Shown in pieces: positions 8,633 through 18,400 of a stretch of 64,000 nucleotides of DNA. Under the pieces are notes generated by a model. The model ran no database searches. It was not told where the DNA came from and worked only from the letters and a program-made list of their open reading frames with translations. The position numbers and the translations under genes were made by a program. Numbering within the stretch: the first letter of the stretch is position 1; each line of letters starts with the position of its first letter. The stretch comes from Pseudarthrobacter sp. fls2-241-R2A-127 (GTDB lineage Bacteria > Actinomycetota > Actinomycetes > Actinomycetales > Micrococcaceae), in the NCBI RefSeq assembly GCF_030209355.1, contig NZ_JARVSF010000002.1:186001-250000 (forward strand), given 5' to 3'.

Positions 8633-9046
8633 ATGGACCCAACTGAGCTGAGGATGATCTGCCTGTCGTTTCCGGGAGCGTATGAGGATTTTCCGTTCGG
8701 ACCTGAAACCTCGGTCTTTAAAGTCCGTGCCCACACTGCCGGGGGCGCCCAGCACGAAGCCAAGCTATTTGCGTTGTCCACCATGGATGAGCGCGACTTT
8801 TCGGTGAGCTTGAAGTGTGAGCCGGCCCTGGCGGTGCAGCTGCGGGCCGTGCACCCGGAGATCACCGGTGCGTGGCATATGAACAAGGCCCATTGGAATG
8901 GAGTGCGCCTTGATGGCAACCTGCCGGCAGGGATGATCCGGGACATGGTGGAGGACTCCTATGACCTGGTGGTGGCCGGCCTGAGCCGGAAACAACAGGA
9001 GCAACTGGGGTGGGCGCGCCTCGAAAGGGCCGGCCGTGGCGACTGA
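8633..9046 (+). CDS. MmcQ/YjbR family protein
   Basis: A 137-residue protein of the YjbR/MmcQ family, whose fold resembles a DNA-binding cyclic AMP-receptor C-terminal domain; function is not established. Signature segments are CLSFPGAYEDFPFG near the N-terminus, VFKV, KLFALSTMDERDFSVSLKCE, and the C-terminal HMNKAHWNGVRLDGNLP with the conserved His and Trp. It is the first gene of a short overlapping series: the DUF1990 gene begins 11 bases before its stop. Confidence 0.88.
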   Translation: MDPTELRMICLSFPGAYEDFPFGPETSVFKVRAHTAGGAQHEAKLFALSTMDERDFSVSLKCEPALAVQLRAVHPEITGAWHMNKAHWNGVRLDGNLPAGMIRDMVEDSYDLVVAGLSRKQQEQLGWARLERAGRGD

Positions 9047-9593
9047 CAACGGGCATGCGGCGGGCGCCCTGAACTACCCCGGCATTGGAAGTACCGAGAC
9101 CGGCGACGCACCGGCAGGGTATGACCGTGTCCTCGAACAGGCGTTCCTGGGGTCCGGGTTCGAGGTTTACCGGCGCGTCGCGGACGGCATCCTGGGCTGG
9201 GAGCTGCAACGGCGGGCAGGGCTGAGGGTCCGTGCCGGGTCGCCAAGGGCGGTACCCGGTGCGCACGTGGTGAGCGGCTTCGGCGTCGGGCCGTTCCGCC
9301 TGGATGCGCCCTGCCAGGTGGTGTGGGTCCACGAGCCCTCGGCCCTGGACGGGCCACAATCGGCCGGCTTTGGCTACGGAACGCTGCCCGGCCACCCCGC
9401 CCGAGGTGAGGAGTCCTTCGAAGTGGAGATTAGCGGCCAGGGCGAGGTTTGGCTTCGAATCAGCGCTTTCAGCAAGCCGGCCAACTGGTTCTACGCCGCC
9501 GGCGGCCTGGTCACCCGCGCGGCGCAGCGGAACGTTACTTCCCGGTACATTGAAGGGGCACGCTCTCTCGCCGCGGAAGGAACAACCCAGTGA
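9036..9593 (+). CDS. DUF1990 family protein
   Basis: A 185-residue DUF1990 protein starting at GTG inside the end of the YjbR gene, which implies translational coupling. LNYPGIGST at the N-terminus and the C-terminal SGQGEVWLRISAFSKPANWF followed by GGLVTRAAQRNVTSRYIEG are typical of the family, which is widespread in actinobacteria and plants and related to START-like ligand-binding folds. No catalytic residues are known. The last four bases overlap the next gene (GTGA). Confidence 0.82.
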   Translation: MATDNGHAAGALNYPGIGSTETGDAPAGYDRVLEQAFLGSGFEVYRRVADGILGWELQRRAGLRVRAGSPRAVPGAHVVSGFGVGPFRLDAPCQVVWVHEPSALDGPQSAGFGYGTLPGHPARGEESFEVEISGQGEVWLRISAFSKPANWFYAAGGLVTRAAQRNVTSRYIEGARSLAAEGTTQ

Positions 9594-9907
9594 TCTTTAT
9601 CGTCGTCAAGTTCAAGGTCAAGCCCGAATGGTCGGACCGCTGGCCGGACCTCGTTGCCGACTTCACCCACGCCACCCGGCAGGAACCGGGCAACCTGTGG
9701 TTTGACTGGTCCCGCAGCCTGGAGGACCCCAACGAGTACGTCCTGGTGGAAGCCTTCAAGGACGACGCCGCCGGCGACCACGTGAACAGCGCCCACTTCA
9801 AGAAGGCCATGGCGGACATGCCCCAGGCCCTTGTGGAAACACCGAAAATCGTCAGCCGCCAGTTCGACGGTGAGGGTTGGGACCTGATGGGCGAACTCAC
9901 CATCTAA
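9590..9907 (+). CDS. ABM-domain quinol monooxygenase-like protein
   Basis: A 105-residue dimeric alpha/beta-barrel (ABM) protein similar to YgiN and other small cofactor-free monooxygenases. FIVVKFKVKPEWSDRW, then EPGNLWFDWSRS with the usual strand, EYVLVEAFKDDAAGDHVNS with the conserved HxxS, and FKKAM are visible. Substrates in the family are quinols or aromatic antibiotics; none can be assigned here. It is the third gene of the YjbR-DUF1990-ABM unit and is followed directly by the first copy of the palindromic repeat family. Confidence 0.8.
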   Translation: MIFIVVKFKVKPEWSDRWPDLVADFTHATRQEPGNLWFDWSRSLEDPNEYVLVEAFKDDAAGDHVNSAHFKKAMADMPQALVETPKIVSRQFDGEGWDLMGELTI

Positions 9908-9911
9908 CCCC

Positions 9912-9971
9912 ATCGATTGCTCCGTAGATGTCGTTTTGAGCCGTCTAAACGACATCTACTGAGCAATCGAT
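9912..9971. repeat. Palindromic repeat, copy A
   Basis: A 60-bp element with 25-bp arms, ATCGATTGCTCCGTAGATGT... and its inverted partner, matching at 24 of 25 positions, and a 10-base loop. It fills almost the whole gap between the ABM gene and the DUF503 gene. No T-tract follows. It shares ends and inner block (GTCGTTT/AAACGAC) with copies B and C, but bases in the middle of the stem differ in both arms together. Confidence 0.9.
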
Positions 9972-9982
9972 ACCATGAAGCC

Positions 9983-10276
9983 ATGTGGATCGGGTGGATC
10001 GAGTTCGACATCCTCTTGGGCGACGTGCACAGCCTGAAGGAGAAACGGTCCGTGGTCCGGCCTCTCCTCGCCGAACTCCGGCGGCGCTTTGACGTTTCCG
10101 TCGCAGAGGTGGGTGACCAGAGCCAGTACAGGCGCACGCAGGTTGGCGTCGGTCTCGTGGCAGCCGACCGGCCCCACCTGGTGGAGGTGCTCGCCGCCGT
10201 CGAACGCCTTGTGGCCGGCCGCCCGGAGATCGAGCTGTGCAGCGCCCGCCAGCGGGAGCTGCACAGCGAAGACTAA
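9983..10276 (+). CDS. DUF503 (YlxP-like) protein
   Basis: A 97-residue DUF503 protein. MWIGWIEFDILLGDVHSLKE and KRSVVRPLLAELRRRFDVSV are the hallmark start of the family, followed by VAEVGDQSQYRRTQVGVGLV. B. subtilis YlxP lies in the nusA-infB-rbfA operon, which suggests a translation or ribosome link, but this copy is elsewhere. I chose the ATG after the palindrome because homologues begin MWIG; the upstream open frame runs through the repeat. Copies A and B of the repeat flank this gene. Confidence 0.85.
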   Translation: MWIGWIEFDILLGDVHSLKEKRSVVRPLLAELRRRFDVSVAEVGDQSQYRRTQVGVGLVAADRPHLVEVLAAVERLVAGRPEIELCSARQRELHSED

Positions 10277-10291
10277 CCCCTGCCCGGACCG

Positions 10292-10350
10292 TCGATTGCT
10301 GAGTACTTGTCGTTTTGGCCGCTCTAAACGACAAGTACTGAGCAATCGAT
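10292..10350. repeat. Palindromic repeat, copy B
   Basis: Arms TCGATTGCTGAGTACTTGTC... and its inverted partner match at 23 of 24 positions around a 10-base loop. Compared with copy A the stem centre reads GTACTTGTCG instead of GTAGATGTCG, and the other arm has changed to match (CGACAAGTAC). It lies 15 bp after the DUF503 stop. Confidence 0.9.
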
Positions 10351-10403
10351 GAAGGGTGTGGATAACTTCTGCGGGCGCGCTTGGATTCTGCTCTCATGGA
10401 TCG

Positions 10404-11345
10404 ATGAAGACTCCACACCCGCTGCCGGAGGAACTCCTGGGACGCCCCTTCACCCTTGTTGACGCTTCGGCTGCCGGCATCACCCCACGCCGCTGGCGGC
10501 ACGGGTCGCTGGCATACCGTGGCCGGGGCATCAGGATGGAAGGCGCGACGACGGCGCTCCCCTTAAGCGTTCGGGTCCGGCCCTTCATCGACGTCAATGA
10601 GCGATGCGCCGCGTCACACCTGACGGCGGCGGCGCTGCATTCGCTGCCGCAGCGGCGCCAGGACGAGGCCTTCGACGATTACCACCTCATCCGTCCCGAG
10701 GGCGCAGCCTACCTGGACAGGCCCCACGTCATCGTGCACCGGATGAAGCTGTACGAGGATGAAGTCACCACCATTGACGGGGTTCCGGTGACAACGCCGG
10801 AGCGGACGTGGCTGGACATGGCGGAGCTGCTGTCCGTCGATGAAATCGTGGCCATGGGGGATGCCTGCGTTCGCGTTCCGCGCCTCGAATTTGAGGGCCG
10901 GAACATGCCGCTCTGCAGCACATGGGACCTGCAGCGGACGATTGACAAACACCGGGGAAAGCGGGGGATCCGGAAGGCGAAGGAGGCTCTGGATCTCGTC
11001 CGGGTCGGATCGGATTCGCCGCAGGAAACACTGCTGCGGCTCGCGATTGTGCGCGCTGGTTTGCCCGAACCGGAGCTGAACGTTCCGATCTTCGCAGACG
11101 ACGGCAGCAGGCATCATGAGCCCGCCCTCTCATACCGCAGGTACAGGATTGGCATCGAGTACGAGGGCGAACACCATGGAGATGAAAGCCAGATCGCGAG
11201 GGACATCGACCGCTCGGAGCGTTATGCCGCGCTGGGGTGGACGGAGGTCAGGATTTCGAAGCGCCACATGGTCAACGATGCGAAGCCGGCCGCGGCCAAA
11301 GTACTTGTTGCCCTGGCACAGGCCGGCTGGCGGAGGGGTTCTTAA
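10404..11345 (+). CDS. AbiEi/DUF559-like protein with Vsr-type nuclease fold
   Basis: A 313-residue protein of a family common in actinobacteria: an N-terminal AbiEi-antitoxin-like winged-helix region (residues 1-60, ELLGRPFTLVDASAAGITPR), a central region with VPVTTPERTWLDMA, and a C-terminal DUF559/Vsr-like domain near residues 200-310 (SPQETLLRLAIVRAGLPEPE, YRIGIEYEGEHHGDESQIAR, DIDRSERYAALGWTEVRISK). The Glu in IEYEGEHH would be part of a PD-(D/E)xK centre. No toxin gene lies beside it. Function is unproven. It starts at ATG just after repeat copy B, and a decayed relative lies near 62.4 kb. Confidence 0.65.
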   Translation: MKTPHPLPEELLGRPFTLVDASAAGITPRRWRHGSLAYRGRGIRMEGATTALPLSVRVRPFIDVNERCAASHLTAAALHSLPQRRQDEAFDDYHLIRPEGAAYLDRPHVIVHRMKLYEDEVTTIDGVPVTTPERTWLDMAELLSVDEIVAMGDACVRVPRLEFEGRNMPLCSTWDLQRTIDKHRGKRGIRKAKEALDLVRVGSDSPQETLLRLAIVRAGLPEPELNVPIFADDGSRHHEPALSYRRYRIGIEYEGEHHGDESQIARDIDRSERYAALGWTEVRISKRHMVNDAKPAAAKVLVALAQAGWRRGS

Positions 11346-11352
11346 AAACGAG

Positions 11353-11406
11353 TGCTGCGTACTTGTCGTTCTGAGGGATCAAAACGACAACTACGCAGCA
11401 ATCGAT
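11353..11406. repeat. Palindromic repeat, copy C
   Basis: TGCTGCGTACTTGTCGTT and AACGACAACTACGCAGCA are inverted copies with one mismatch, followed by the same AATCGAT end as copies A and B. The left ATCGAT end is missing. It sits between the convergent AbiEi-like gene and purL, where it could also terminate transcription, although no T-tract is present. Confidence 0.85.
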
Positions 11407-11425
11407 GGGTGGGGTGGGTGGGGGA

Positions 11426-13735
11426 CTAGCCGAAGTACTTGGGCAGGGTTCCTTCGTGGGCTTCGCGGAGGACGTCGAGGGACAGGGCGTCCACGCCGTT
11501 GATCTCCAGCTTGCCGCTTGCAGCATCCACCACGCCGATGCGGGTGTGCGCGAAACCGCGGGCGGTGCACATGTCCGTGAAGCGGACTTCCTCGGAGCGC
11601 GGAACGCCAACCACCGCACGGCCCTGCGACTCGGAGAAGAGCGCCGTGAACAGGTCCACGCCGTCCCGGTCCATGACGTCCTGGAGGGCAATCCGGGCGC
11701 CGACGCCGTAGCGCAGCGAGGACTCCACAAGGGCCGCCGCGAGGCCACCTTCGGAGAGGTCGTGCGCGGAGTCGATCATGCCGTCGCGCGAAGCGTTGAT
11801 CAGGATCTCGCCCAGGGCACGCTCGGCCTCGAGGTCCACCTTCGGCGGCTGGCCGCCCAGGTGGCCACGCATGTTGGCCCACTCGGAACCGTCCAGCTCG
11901 GCACCCGTGGTGCCCAGCATGTAGATGGCCTGGCCATCTTCACGCCAGCCGGACGGCGTACGGCGCGCAACGTCGTCGAGCTTGCCCAGGACCGCCACCA
12001 CGGGGGAGGGGTGGATGGGCGTGGTGCCCGTCTGGTTGTACAGCGAGACGTTGCCGCCGGTGACGGGGATGCCCAGCACCATGCAGGCGTCGGACAGGCC
12101 GCGGATGGCTTCCGCCAGCTGCCACATGACGTCCGGATCTTCGGGGGAACCGAAGTTCAGGCAGTCGCTGACGGCCATGGGGATGGCGCCCGCGGTGGCG
12201 ACGTTGCGGTAGGCCTCGGCCAGTGCCAGCTGGGCGCCGTGGTACGGATCGAGGTAGGTGTAGCGGCCGTTGGCGTCGGTGGCCAGGGCGACGCCCAGGC
12301 CGGATTCCTCGTCAACGCGGACCACGCCGGCGTCGTCGGGGAACGCCATGGAGGTGTTGCCGCCCACGTAGCGGTCGTACTGGTTGGTGATCCAGGCCTT
12401 GGAGCACATGTTCGGCGATGCCACGAGTTCCGTCACGGCAGCAGCCAGCTCAGCCGGAGCGGCCGGGCGGCCGGCGTCCTGCACCGAGCCGGTGAAGGTG
12501 TCGGCCTGGACGGCGTCCTGCCACTCGGGGCGGGCATACGGGCGGTCGTAGACCGGGCCGTCGTGCGCCACGGTACGGGGATCGACGTCGACGATCACGT
12601 CGCCTTCCCACGTGATGATGAGGCGGCCGGTATCGGTCACCTCGCCCAGCCAGGAGTACTCCACGGCCCACTTGTCCATGACGGCCTCGAACGCTTCCAC
12701 GTTCTCCGGCGTGACCACTGCCATCATGCGTTCCTGCGACTCGGACATCAGGATCTCGCCCGGCGTCAGCGTGGGGTCGCGCAGCAGGACCGAGGTCAGC
12801 TCGACCTGCATGCCGCCGTCGCCGTTGGAGGCCAGTTCCGACGTGGCGCAGGAGATGCCTGCGGCGCCGAGGTCCTGGATGCCTTCCACCAAGGAGCCCT
12901 TGAAGAGCTCCAGGCAGCACTCGATGAGCACCTTCTCCGCGAAGGGGTCGCCCACCTGCACGGCGGGGCGCTTGGAGGGCTTGGTGTCATCAAAGGACTC
13001 GGAGGCCAGCACGGAGGCGCCGCCGATGCCGTCGCCGCCGGTGCGCGCACCGAACAGGACGACCTTGTTGCCCTTGCCGGAGGCGTTGGCCAGCCGGATG
13101 TCCTCGTGGCGCATGACGCCCACTGCCAGCGCGTTGACCAGCGGGTTGCCCTGGTAGACGGAGTCGAACACCATTTCGCCGCCGATGTTCGGCAGGCCCA
13201 GGGAGTTGCCGTAGCCGCCGATGCCGGCCACGGCGCCGTGCATGACGCGGGCGGTGTCCGGGTGGTCAATGGCGCCGAAACGCAGCGGATCCATGACGGC
13301 AACGGGGCGGGCGCCCATGGAGATGATGTCGCGCACAATGCCGCCGATGCCGGTCGCGGCGCCCTGGTAGGGCTCAACGAACGACGGCGAGTTGTGCGAT
13401 TCGATCTTGAAGGTGACGGCCCAGCCGTCCCCCAGGTTGGTCACGCCGGCGTTTTCGCCGATGCCCACCAGCATGTCCTTCTTCATTTCCTCGGTGACCT
13501 TCTGGCCGAACTGGCGCAGGTGGTTCTTGGAGGACTTGTAGGAGCAGTGCTCACTCCACATGACGGAGTACATGGCCAGTTCGGCGCCGGTGGGGCGGCG
13601 GCCCAGGACCTTGACGATCTCGTCGAACTCGTTCTGCTTCAGGCCAAGTTCAGCCCAGGGCAGCTCGGTGTCCGGGGTCTTGGCTGCGTTCTCGACGGTG
13701 TCGATGTTGAACTTCTTGCTGGTTTCGGTGGTCAC
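11426..13735 (-). CDS. purL: Phosphoribosylformylglycinamidine synthase, large subunit
   Basis: A 769-residue small-type PurL. With PurQ and PurS it converts FGAR, glutamine and ATP to FGAM in purine synthesis. [16 protein letters not shown] near residue 55, the [20 protein letters not shown] substrate loop, [32 protein letters not shown], and [13 protein letters not shown] in the C-terminal half are family hallmarks. The start is GTG and overlaps the purQ stop by four bases, so the two are coupled. The order is purS-purQ-purL. It converges on the AbiEi-like gene, with repeat C between them. Confidence 0.98.
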   Translation of the reverse strand: MTTETSKKFNIDTVENAAKTPDTELPWAELGLKQNEFDEIVKVLGRRPTGAELAMYSVMWSEHCSYKSSKNHLRQFGQKVTEEMKKDMLVGIGENAGVTNLGDGWAVTFKIESHNSPSFVEPYQGAATGIGGIVRDIISMGARPVAVMDPLRFGAIDHPDTARVMHGAVAGIGGYGNSLGLPNIGGEMVFDSVYQGNPLVNALAVGVMRHEDIRLANASGKGNKVVLFGARTGGDGIGGASVLASESFDDTKPSKRPAVQVGDPFAEKVLIECCLELFKGSLVEGIQDLGAAGISCATSELASNGDGGMQVELTSVLLRDPTLTPGEILMSESQERMMAVVTPENVEAFEAVMDKWAVEYSWLGEVTDTGRLIITWEGDVIVDVDPRTVAHDGPVYDRPYARPEWQDAVQADTFTGSVQDAGRPAAPAELAAAVTELVASPNMCSKAWITNQYDRYVGGNTSMAFPDDAGVVRVDEESGLGVALATDANGRYTYLDPYHGAQLALAEAYRNVATAGAIPMAVSDCLNFGSPEDPDVMWQLAEAIRGLSDACMVLGIPVTGGNVSLYNQTGTTPIHPSPVVAVLGKLDDVARRTPSGWREDGQAIYMLGTTGAELDGSEWANMRGHLGGQPPKVDLEAERALGEILINASRDGMIDSAHDLSEGGLAAALVESSLRYGVGARIALQDVMDRDGVDLFTALFSESQGRAVVGVPRSEEVRFTDMCTARGFAHTRIGVVDAASGKLEINGVDALSLDVLREAHEGTLPKYFG

Positions 13736-14505
13736 TTGTCGCCTCCCACAATCTTGTTCAGGACGGAGGTGAAGAAGCCGAGGCCGTCGGTGTCGGAACC
13801 GCCGACGCCATCGAGCGACTCGGGGCCGAAGCCCGGCTCAACGGCGTGCTCCGGGTGCGGCATGAGGCCTACGACGTTGCCTGCGGCGTTGGAGATACCG
13901 GCGATGTCGCGGCGCGAGCCGTTCGGGTTGAAGCCCACGTAGCGGAACACCACGCGGCCCTCGGCCTCAAGGGCGTCCAGGGTCTTCTCGTCCGCGATGT
14001 ACTGGCCGTCCTGGTTCTTCAGCGGGATGGTGATCTCCTGGCCCGCCTGATAGTCCAGCGTCCACGCGGTGTTGGCGTTCTCGACGCGCAGCACCTGGTC
14101 GCGGCAGAGGAACTTCAGGTGGTCGTTCTTGATCATGGAACCGGGCAGCAGGTGCGACTCGGTGAGGATCTGGAAGCCGTTGCAGATGCCCAGCACGGGC
14201 AGCTTGGCGTCGCTGTTCGCTGCATCGATGATCTTTGACATCAGCGGGGCGAAACGGGCGATCGCGCCGGCCCGCAGGTAATCGCCATAGGAGAAACCGC
14301 CGGGGATGACCACGGCGTCCACGTCTCCAATTTCCGTATCGCCGTGCCAGAGTTCGACGGCGGTGGCACCGGCCAGGCGCACGGCGCGGGCGGCGTCGCG
14401 GTCGTCAAGGGTTCCGGGGAAAGTCACGACGCCGATCCGGGCGCCGGCGAGGCGCGGCTCCGCGGCGACGGCCACTGCCTCGCCGATCAGGGGAAGTTCA
14501 GTCAT
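13732..14505 (-). CDS. purQ: Phosphoribosylformylglycinamidine synthase, glutaminase subunit
   Basis: A 257-residue class-I glutamine amidotransferase supplying ammonia to PurL. The nucleophile Cys is in [12 protein letters not shown] and the catalytic His/Glu in [30 protein letters not shown] is the oxyanion-side loop. About 25 N-terminal residues precede the usual [19 protein letters not shown] start, a modest extension. It is separated from purS by one base and overlaps purL. Confidence 0.97.
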   Translation of the reverse strand: MTELPLIGEAVAVAAEPRLAGARIGVVTFPGTLDDRDAARAVRLAGATAVELWHGDTEIGDVDAVVIPGGFSYGDYLRAGAIARFAPLMSKIIDAANSDAKLPVLGICNGFQILTESHLLPGSMIKNDHLKFLCRDQVLRVENANTAWTLDYQAGQEITIPLKNQDGQYIADEKTLDALEAEGRVVFRYVGFNPNGSRRDIAGISNAAGNVVGLMPHPEHAVEPGFGPESLDGVGGSDTDGLGFFTSVLNKIVGGDK

Positions 14506-14506
14506 T

Positions 14507-14758
14507 TCAGGCCTCGACGACCTCGACGTTGACGACGTCCTCGATCACGGGGTTGGACAGGAGGGTCTCGGCGGCATCGCGGGCCTGGGCCAGGATCTCT
14601 TCCGTCACCTCGCCGTCGACCGTCAGTTCGAAGCGCTTGCCCTGGCGGACAGAGCTGAAGCTGGTGAAGCCCAGCCGGGGGAGAGCGCCAACGATTGCCT
14701 TCCCCTGCGGGTCCAGAATCTCGGGCTTGGGCATGACGTCAACAACGATCCGGGGCAT
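14507..14758 (-). CDS. purS: Phosphoribosylformylglycinamidine synthase subunit PurS
   Basis: An 83-residue PurS, the small dimeric scaffold that joins PurQ and Pur[21 protein letters not shown] is the usual N-terminus, followed by [21 protein letters not shown] placed the start at the ATG before PRIVV; the frame is open for 19 codons further upstream but those codons resemble no PurS. It is the promoter-proximal gene of purSQL. A -10-like TAGAAT lies near 14896-14901 on the minus strand. Confidence 0.95.
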   Translation of the reverse strand: MPRIVVDVMPKPEILDPQGKAIVGALPRLGFTSFSSVRQGKRFELTVDGEVTEEILAQARDAAETLLSNPVIEDVVNVEVVEA

Positions 14759-15026
14759 CCGGCAACTCCTGTGCGTGAGCTTGGGTAAGGGCGCAGCGGA
14801 GTGGTGCCGTCTCACGCCGTACCGGGATGTGGGAGACAGTTGGTCACCTGCGTTGGTTCACCATGAGGTCGGGCGCTCCGCGAGCTTGCCCTATCATTCT
14901 ACCGGCCCAAGCCCATCCCTCCGCATCCGGCAACTTCACGGAGCAGAACCCCTTCCGGGACGTTGTTGGCGCGGCCGCGTGGACGTACTTCTGGAGTTGC
15001 CGGAGGGCCTTCACTAGGATTGGTTG

Positions 15027-15212
15027 ATGGCGCAAAATTCAAAGTCCGTTCTGTTGCCGATGGTGGCCGCGGCGGTGTTTGCCGGCCTGGGCAGGATGGT
15101 GCTGCAGAAGGTCAAGGCGGACCGTGAGGCCCGCGAAACCCGGGTTGCCGGTCCGTTGGATGAGAAGACCAGGCAGTGGATCAGCGACGTGGTGCGGACC
15201 CCCCGCCACTAG
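15027..15212 (+). CDS. Small hypothetical protein with N-terminal hydrophobic segment
   Basis: A 61-residue protein. Residues 6-22 (SVLLPMVAAAVFAGLGR) could be one membrane helix, followed by a charged tail (KVKADREARETRV) and a Trp near residue 50. It resembles no family I recognise, but the open frame, ATG start, third-position G/C bias and terminator 30 bp downstream support a real gene. It is transcribed divergently from purS. Confidence 0.6.
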   Translation: MAQNSKSVLLPMVAAAVFAGLGRMVLQKVKADREARETRVAGPLDEKTRQWISDVVRTPRH

Positions 15213-15241
15213 CCGCACGGATTCTTCCCCCAGCTGCGCCG

Positions 15242-15265
15242 GGGCGTCCTTAGGGGCGCCCTTTT
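15242..15265 (+). terminator. Terminator after the small membrane protein gene
   Basis: GGGCGTCC and GGGCGCCC form an 8-bp stem with one G-T pair around TTAG, followed directly by TTTT. Confidence 0.7.
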
Positions 15266-15375
15266 GTGTGTCCGGATGCTCCGTTGGCATGGATATGACA
15301 AGCAAAAATTTCCCAAACGTGCCCTATGTCATATCGCGCTCTCAGTCTGTACCCTGTGAATAGTCTGGTCAGGGG

Positions 15376-15396
15376 TAATTACAAGATCTGTAATTA
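15376..15396. promoter_or_regulatory. Perfect dyad upstream of the subtilase gene
   Basis: TAATTACA-AGATC-TGTAATTA is a perfect 8-bp inverted repeat with a 5-base spacer, 66 bp before the protease start, in an AT-rich promoter region. It looks like the operator of a dimeric regulator. No regulator gene is adjacent; the nearest is the OhrR-like gene 5 kb away, whose own site has a different sequence. Confidence 0.5.
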
Positions 15397-15462
15397 TCTC
15401 TGCAGTTCCAGTCGTTTGGGGCGCCCACCAAGTCTGGGCGGTACATCGGGAAAGGGTTGCGC

Positions 15463-18400
15463 GTGAAATCAACTGGAAAGAGCCCCTTGCGGGCCGGGGG
15501 ACTTCGGAAAGCGGCCGCCCTGGCCGTCGGGTTGCCCCTTCTCATAAGCCCGCTGGCCGTAGTGCCGGCCATGGCGGCCCCGGGTGGCCAAAGCCTGGTG
15601 AAGGCCGCCGCCAATACGAAAGACGGCGAATTTAAGGACGGCCGGTACATCGTGGTCCTGGCCGGTCCGGCCGCGGCAGCCTACGAAGGTGGGGCCGCAG
15701 GGCTGGGCGCAACCAAGCCGCAGCAAGGCCGGAAGCTGGATGCCGGCAGCCCGAACTACAAGGCCTACGATGCCCACCTGCGCCAGCAGCAGCGTGACGT
15801 TGCAGCCGCCCAGGGGGTAGCCCCTGCCAAGCAGTACACTGCCGCCCTCAATGGGTTCGCTGCGGAGCTGACCGCTCACCAGGCCGCCGAGTTGTCCAAG
15901 GACAAGCGCGTCCTGGTGGTGGCGCCCGACGTCGAGAACAAGCCGGACTACACCACCACCGACTTCCTCAAGCTCACCGGTCCGGACGGGACATGGGCCA
16001 AGCAGTTTGGGGGTCAAGCCAACGCCGGCAAGGGCGTGGTGGTAGGCGTCATCGACTCCGGCTACGCGCCGGACAACCCCTTCCTCCAGGGCGAGCCGCT
16101 GCAGCCCCTGCAAGGTGCACCCCAGGTTGGCGTCCCCTACCGCACCGGCGACGGAAAGATTGCCATGCTCAAGGCGGACGGCACCACCTTTGAGGGCGAA
16201 TGCGAAAAAGGCCAGGGAACCGGGGCTGCCTTTGACGGCTCGCTCTGCAACTCCAAGGTGATCGGCGCCCGGTACTTCGCCGACTCCTTCCTTCAGTACG
16301 TGGCTCCCGGCAACCGGGCCCCTGAGGAGCAGATTTCGCCGGTGGACGTGGGCAGCCACGGCACCCACACGGCCACAACGGCAGCCGGCAACGCCAACGT
16401 CGAGCAGGTGATCGACGGTGCCAGCTTCGGAAAGAGCTCCGGCGTGGCTCCGGCGGCCAAGGTCTCGGTGTACAAAGTCTGCTGGGAGGACACCAGCCCT
16501 GACACCGGCGGGTGCTACTCGTCTTCGTCGGTTGAAGCCGTTGACGCGGCCATCAAGGACGGCGTGGATGTCCTGAACTACTCAATTTCGGGCAACAACA
16601 ACAGCACCACCGATCCGGTGGCCCTGGCATTCCTGAACGCGGCAGCAGCCGGCGTGTTCGTGTCCGCTTCGGCCGGCAACTCCGGCCCGACGGCCTCTAC
16701 TGTCAACCATGCCTCACCCTGGCTGACCACTGTGGCCGCTTCCACCTTCCCGAGCGACCTGGTGGGAACGGTCAAGGTTTCCGATGGTTCGCTGTACCGC
16801 GGCGCTTCCATCATGAAATCGGAGGTCGCGGACAAGCCCGTCGTCGTGGCCGCTGCTGCCGCGGCCCCCGGTGCTGCAAACGCCAACCTGTGCGGACCCG
16901 GAACCCTGGACCCCGCCAAGGTTGCCGGCAAAGTGGTGGTCTGTGACCGTGGAGTGGTGGACCGGACAGCCAAGAGCCAGGAAGTCCTGGACAAGGGCGG
17001 CGTCGGCATGATCCTGGTGAACCTCACCAGCAGCTCCGAGGACGCAGACAACCACGTCATTCCCACGGTCCACGTCAACGCCCCCAAGAGCCTGGAGCTG
17101 AAGTCCAAGCTGCAGGCGAACCCGGCGCTGACGGTCAGCCTGGTCAAGGGTGACCTGACCGGACTTGCCCCGGCGCCGGCGCCACAGATCGCGGGCTTCT
17201 CGTCCCGCGGGCCCACCCTCGCCTCCGGCGGTGACCTGCTCAAGCCTGATATCTCGGCCCCGGGCGTGAACGTCCTTGCCGGCGTCTCCACGATCGGCAA
17301 CCATGGCGACCAGTTCGGATTCATGTCCGGCACGTCCATGGCCGCGCCGCACATTGCCGGTTTCGGTGCCCTGGTGCTCGGCAAGCAGCCGAAATGGTCG
17401 CCCGCCATGGTGAAGTCCGCCATGATGACCACCGCCTACCCGCTGGTCAATGCGGATGGTTCGCCCAACACGGATCCGTTCCAGGGCGGCGCCGGCCATA
17501 TCGACTCCACCCGAGTGCTCGATCCGGGCCTCGTCTACGACTCCGGCATCCAGGACTGGCTCGGTTTCCTGAACGGCCAGGGCGTTGACACAGGTTCACC
17601 GCAGGCCGGCTCCATCGCTGCCCGCGACCTCAACCTTCCCTCGGTCGCCTTGGGCAGCCTCGTGGGCGAAGTCCAGGTCAAGCGCAAGCTGACGGCCCTG
17701 GTGCCGGGCATGTACCGGCCCGAGGTGAACATGCCGGGCTTCAACGTCAACGTCGAACCCAAGGCACTGAACTTCGCCAAGGCCGGACAGACGCGTGAAG
17801 TAACCCTGACTATCCGCAACATCAGCGCTCCGGTCGGCAAGTTCAGCACCGGAAGCCTTACCTGGAAAGGGCCTCGGACCGTTACATCGCCGATTGCCAT
17901 CCGCCCGGTCGCTGCCCAGATCGCTCCGTCGTTCTCGTTCAGCTCGGCCACCGGCACGGGCAGCGGCTCCATGGAGCTGGTATCGGGCTCGGACAGTCCT
18001 ATCGCCGTCGGAGTGGAAGGCCTGGCCCCCCTGAGCCAGACCTCCATCACCAAGACCCCGGGCGGGTACGCACCCACGAACGACGCCCACAATGCCCTGG
18101 TCCAGGTACAGGTTCCCGCCGGGTCCACCTTCGCGCGGCTGGGCATCCAGGCGCAGTCGAACGACGTCGACTGGGACATGGTGGTGTACGCGCCCAACGG
18201 GTCGGGCGGGTTGACGGCCACCCAGGTGGCAACGGCCTCGGCGAGTGAGTTCCTGGACCTGGAATCGCCGCGGGCGGGCACCTACTACGTGGTGGCCAAC
18301 CTGTACGCCACCCCGGACAACGGGCAGGCCACTGCCTCGGTCCAGGCCGTGAGCTTTGCGGGCGACGCCGGCAACCTCACGGTCAACCCCAACCCGATCG

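Noticed and set aside
11405..13942. Long open plus-strand frame (over 800 codons) across purL
   Set aside because: It is antisense to a full, well-conserved purL; long antisense frames are usual in high-GC genes, and its translation resembles no protein.
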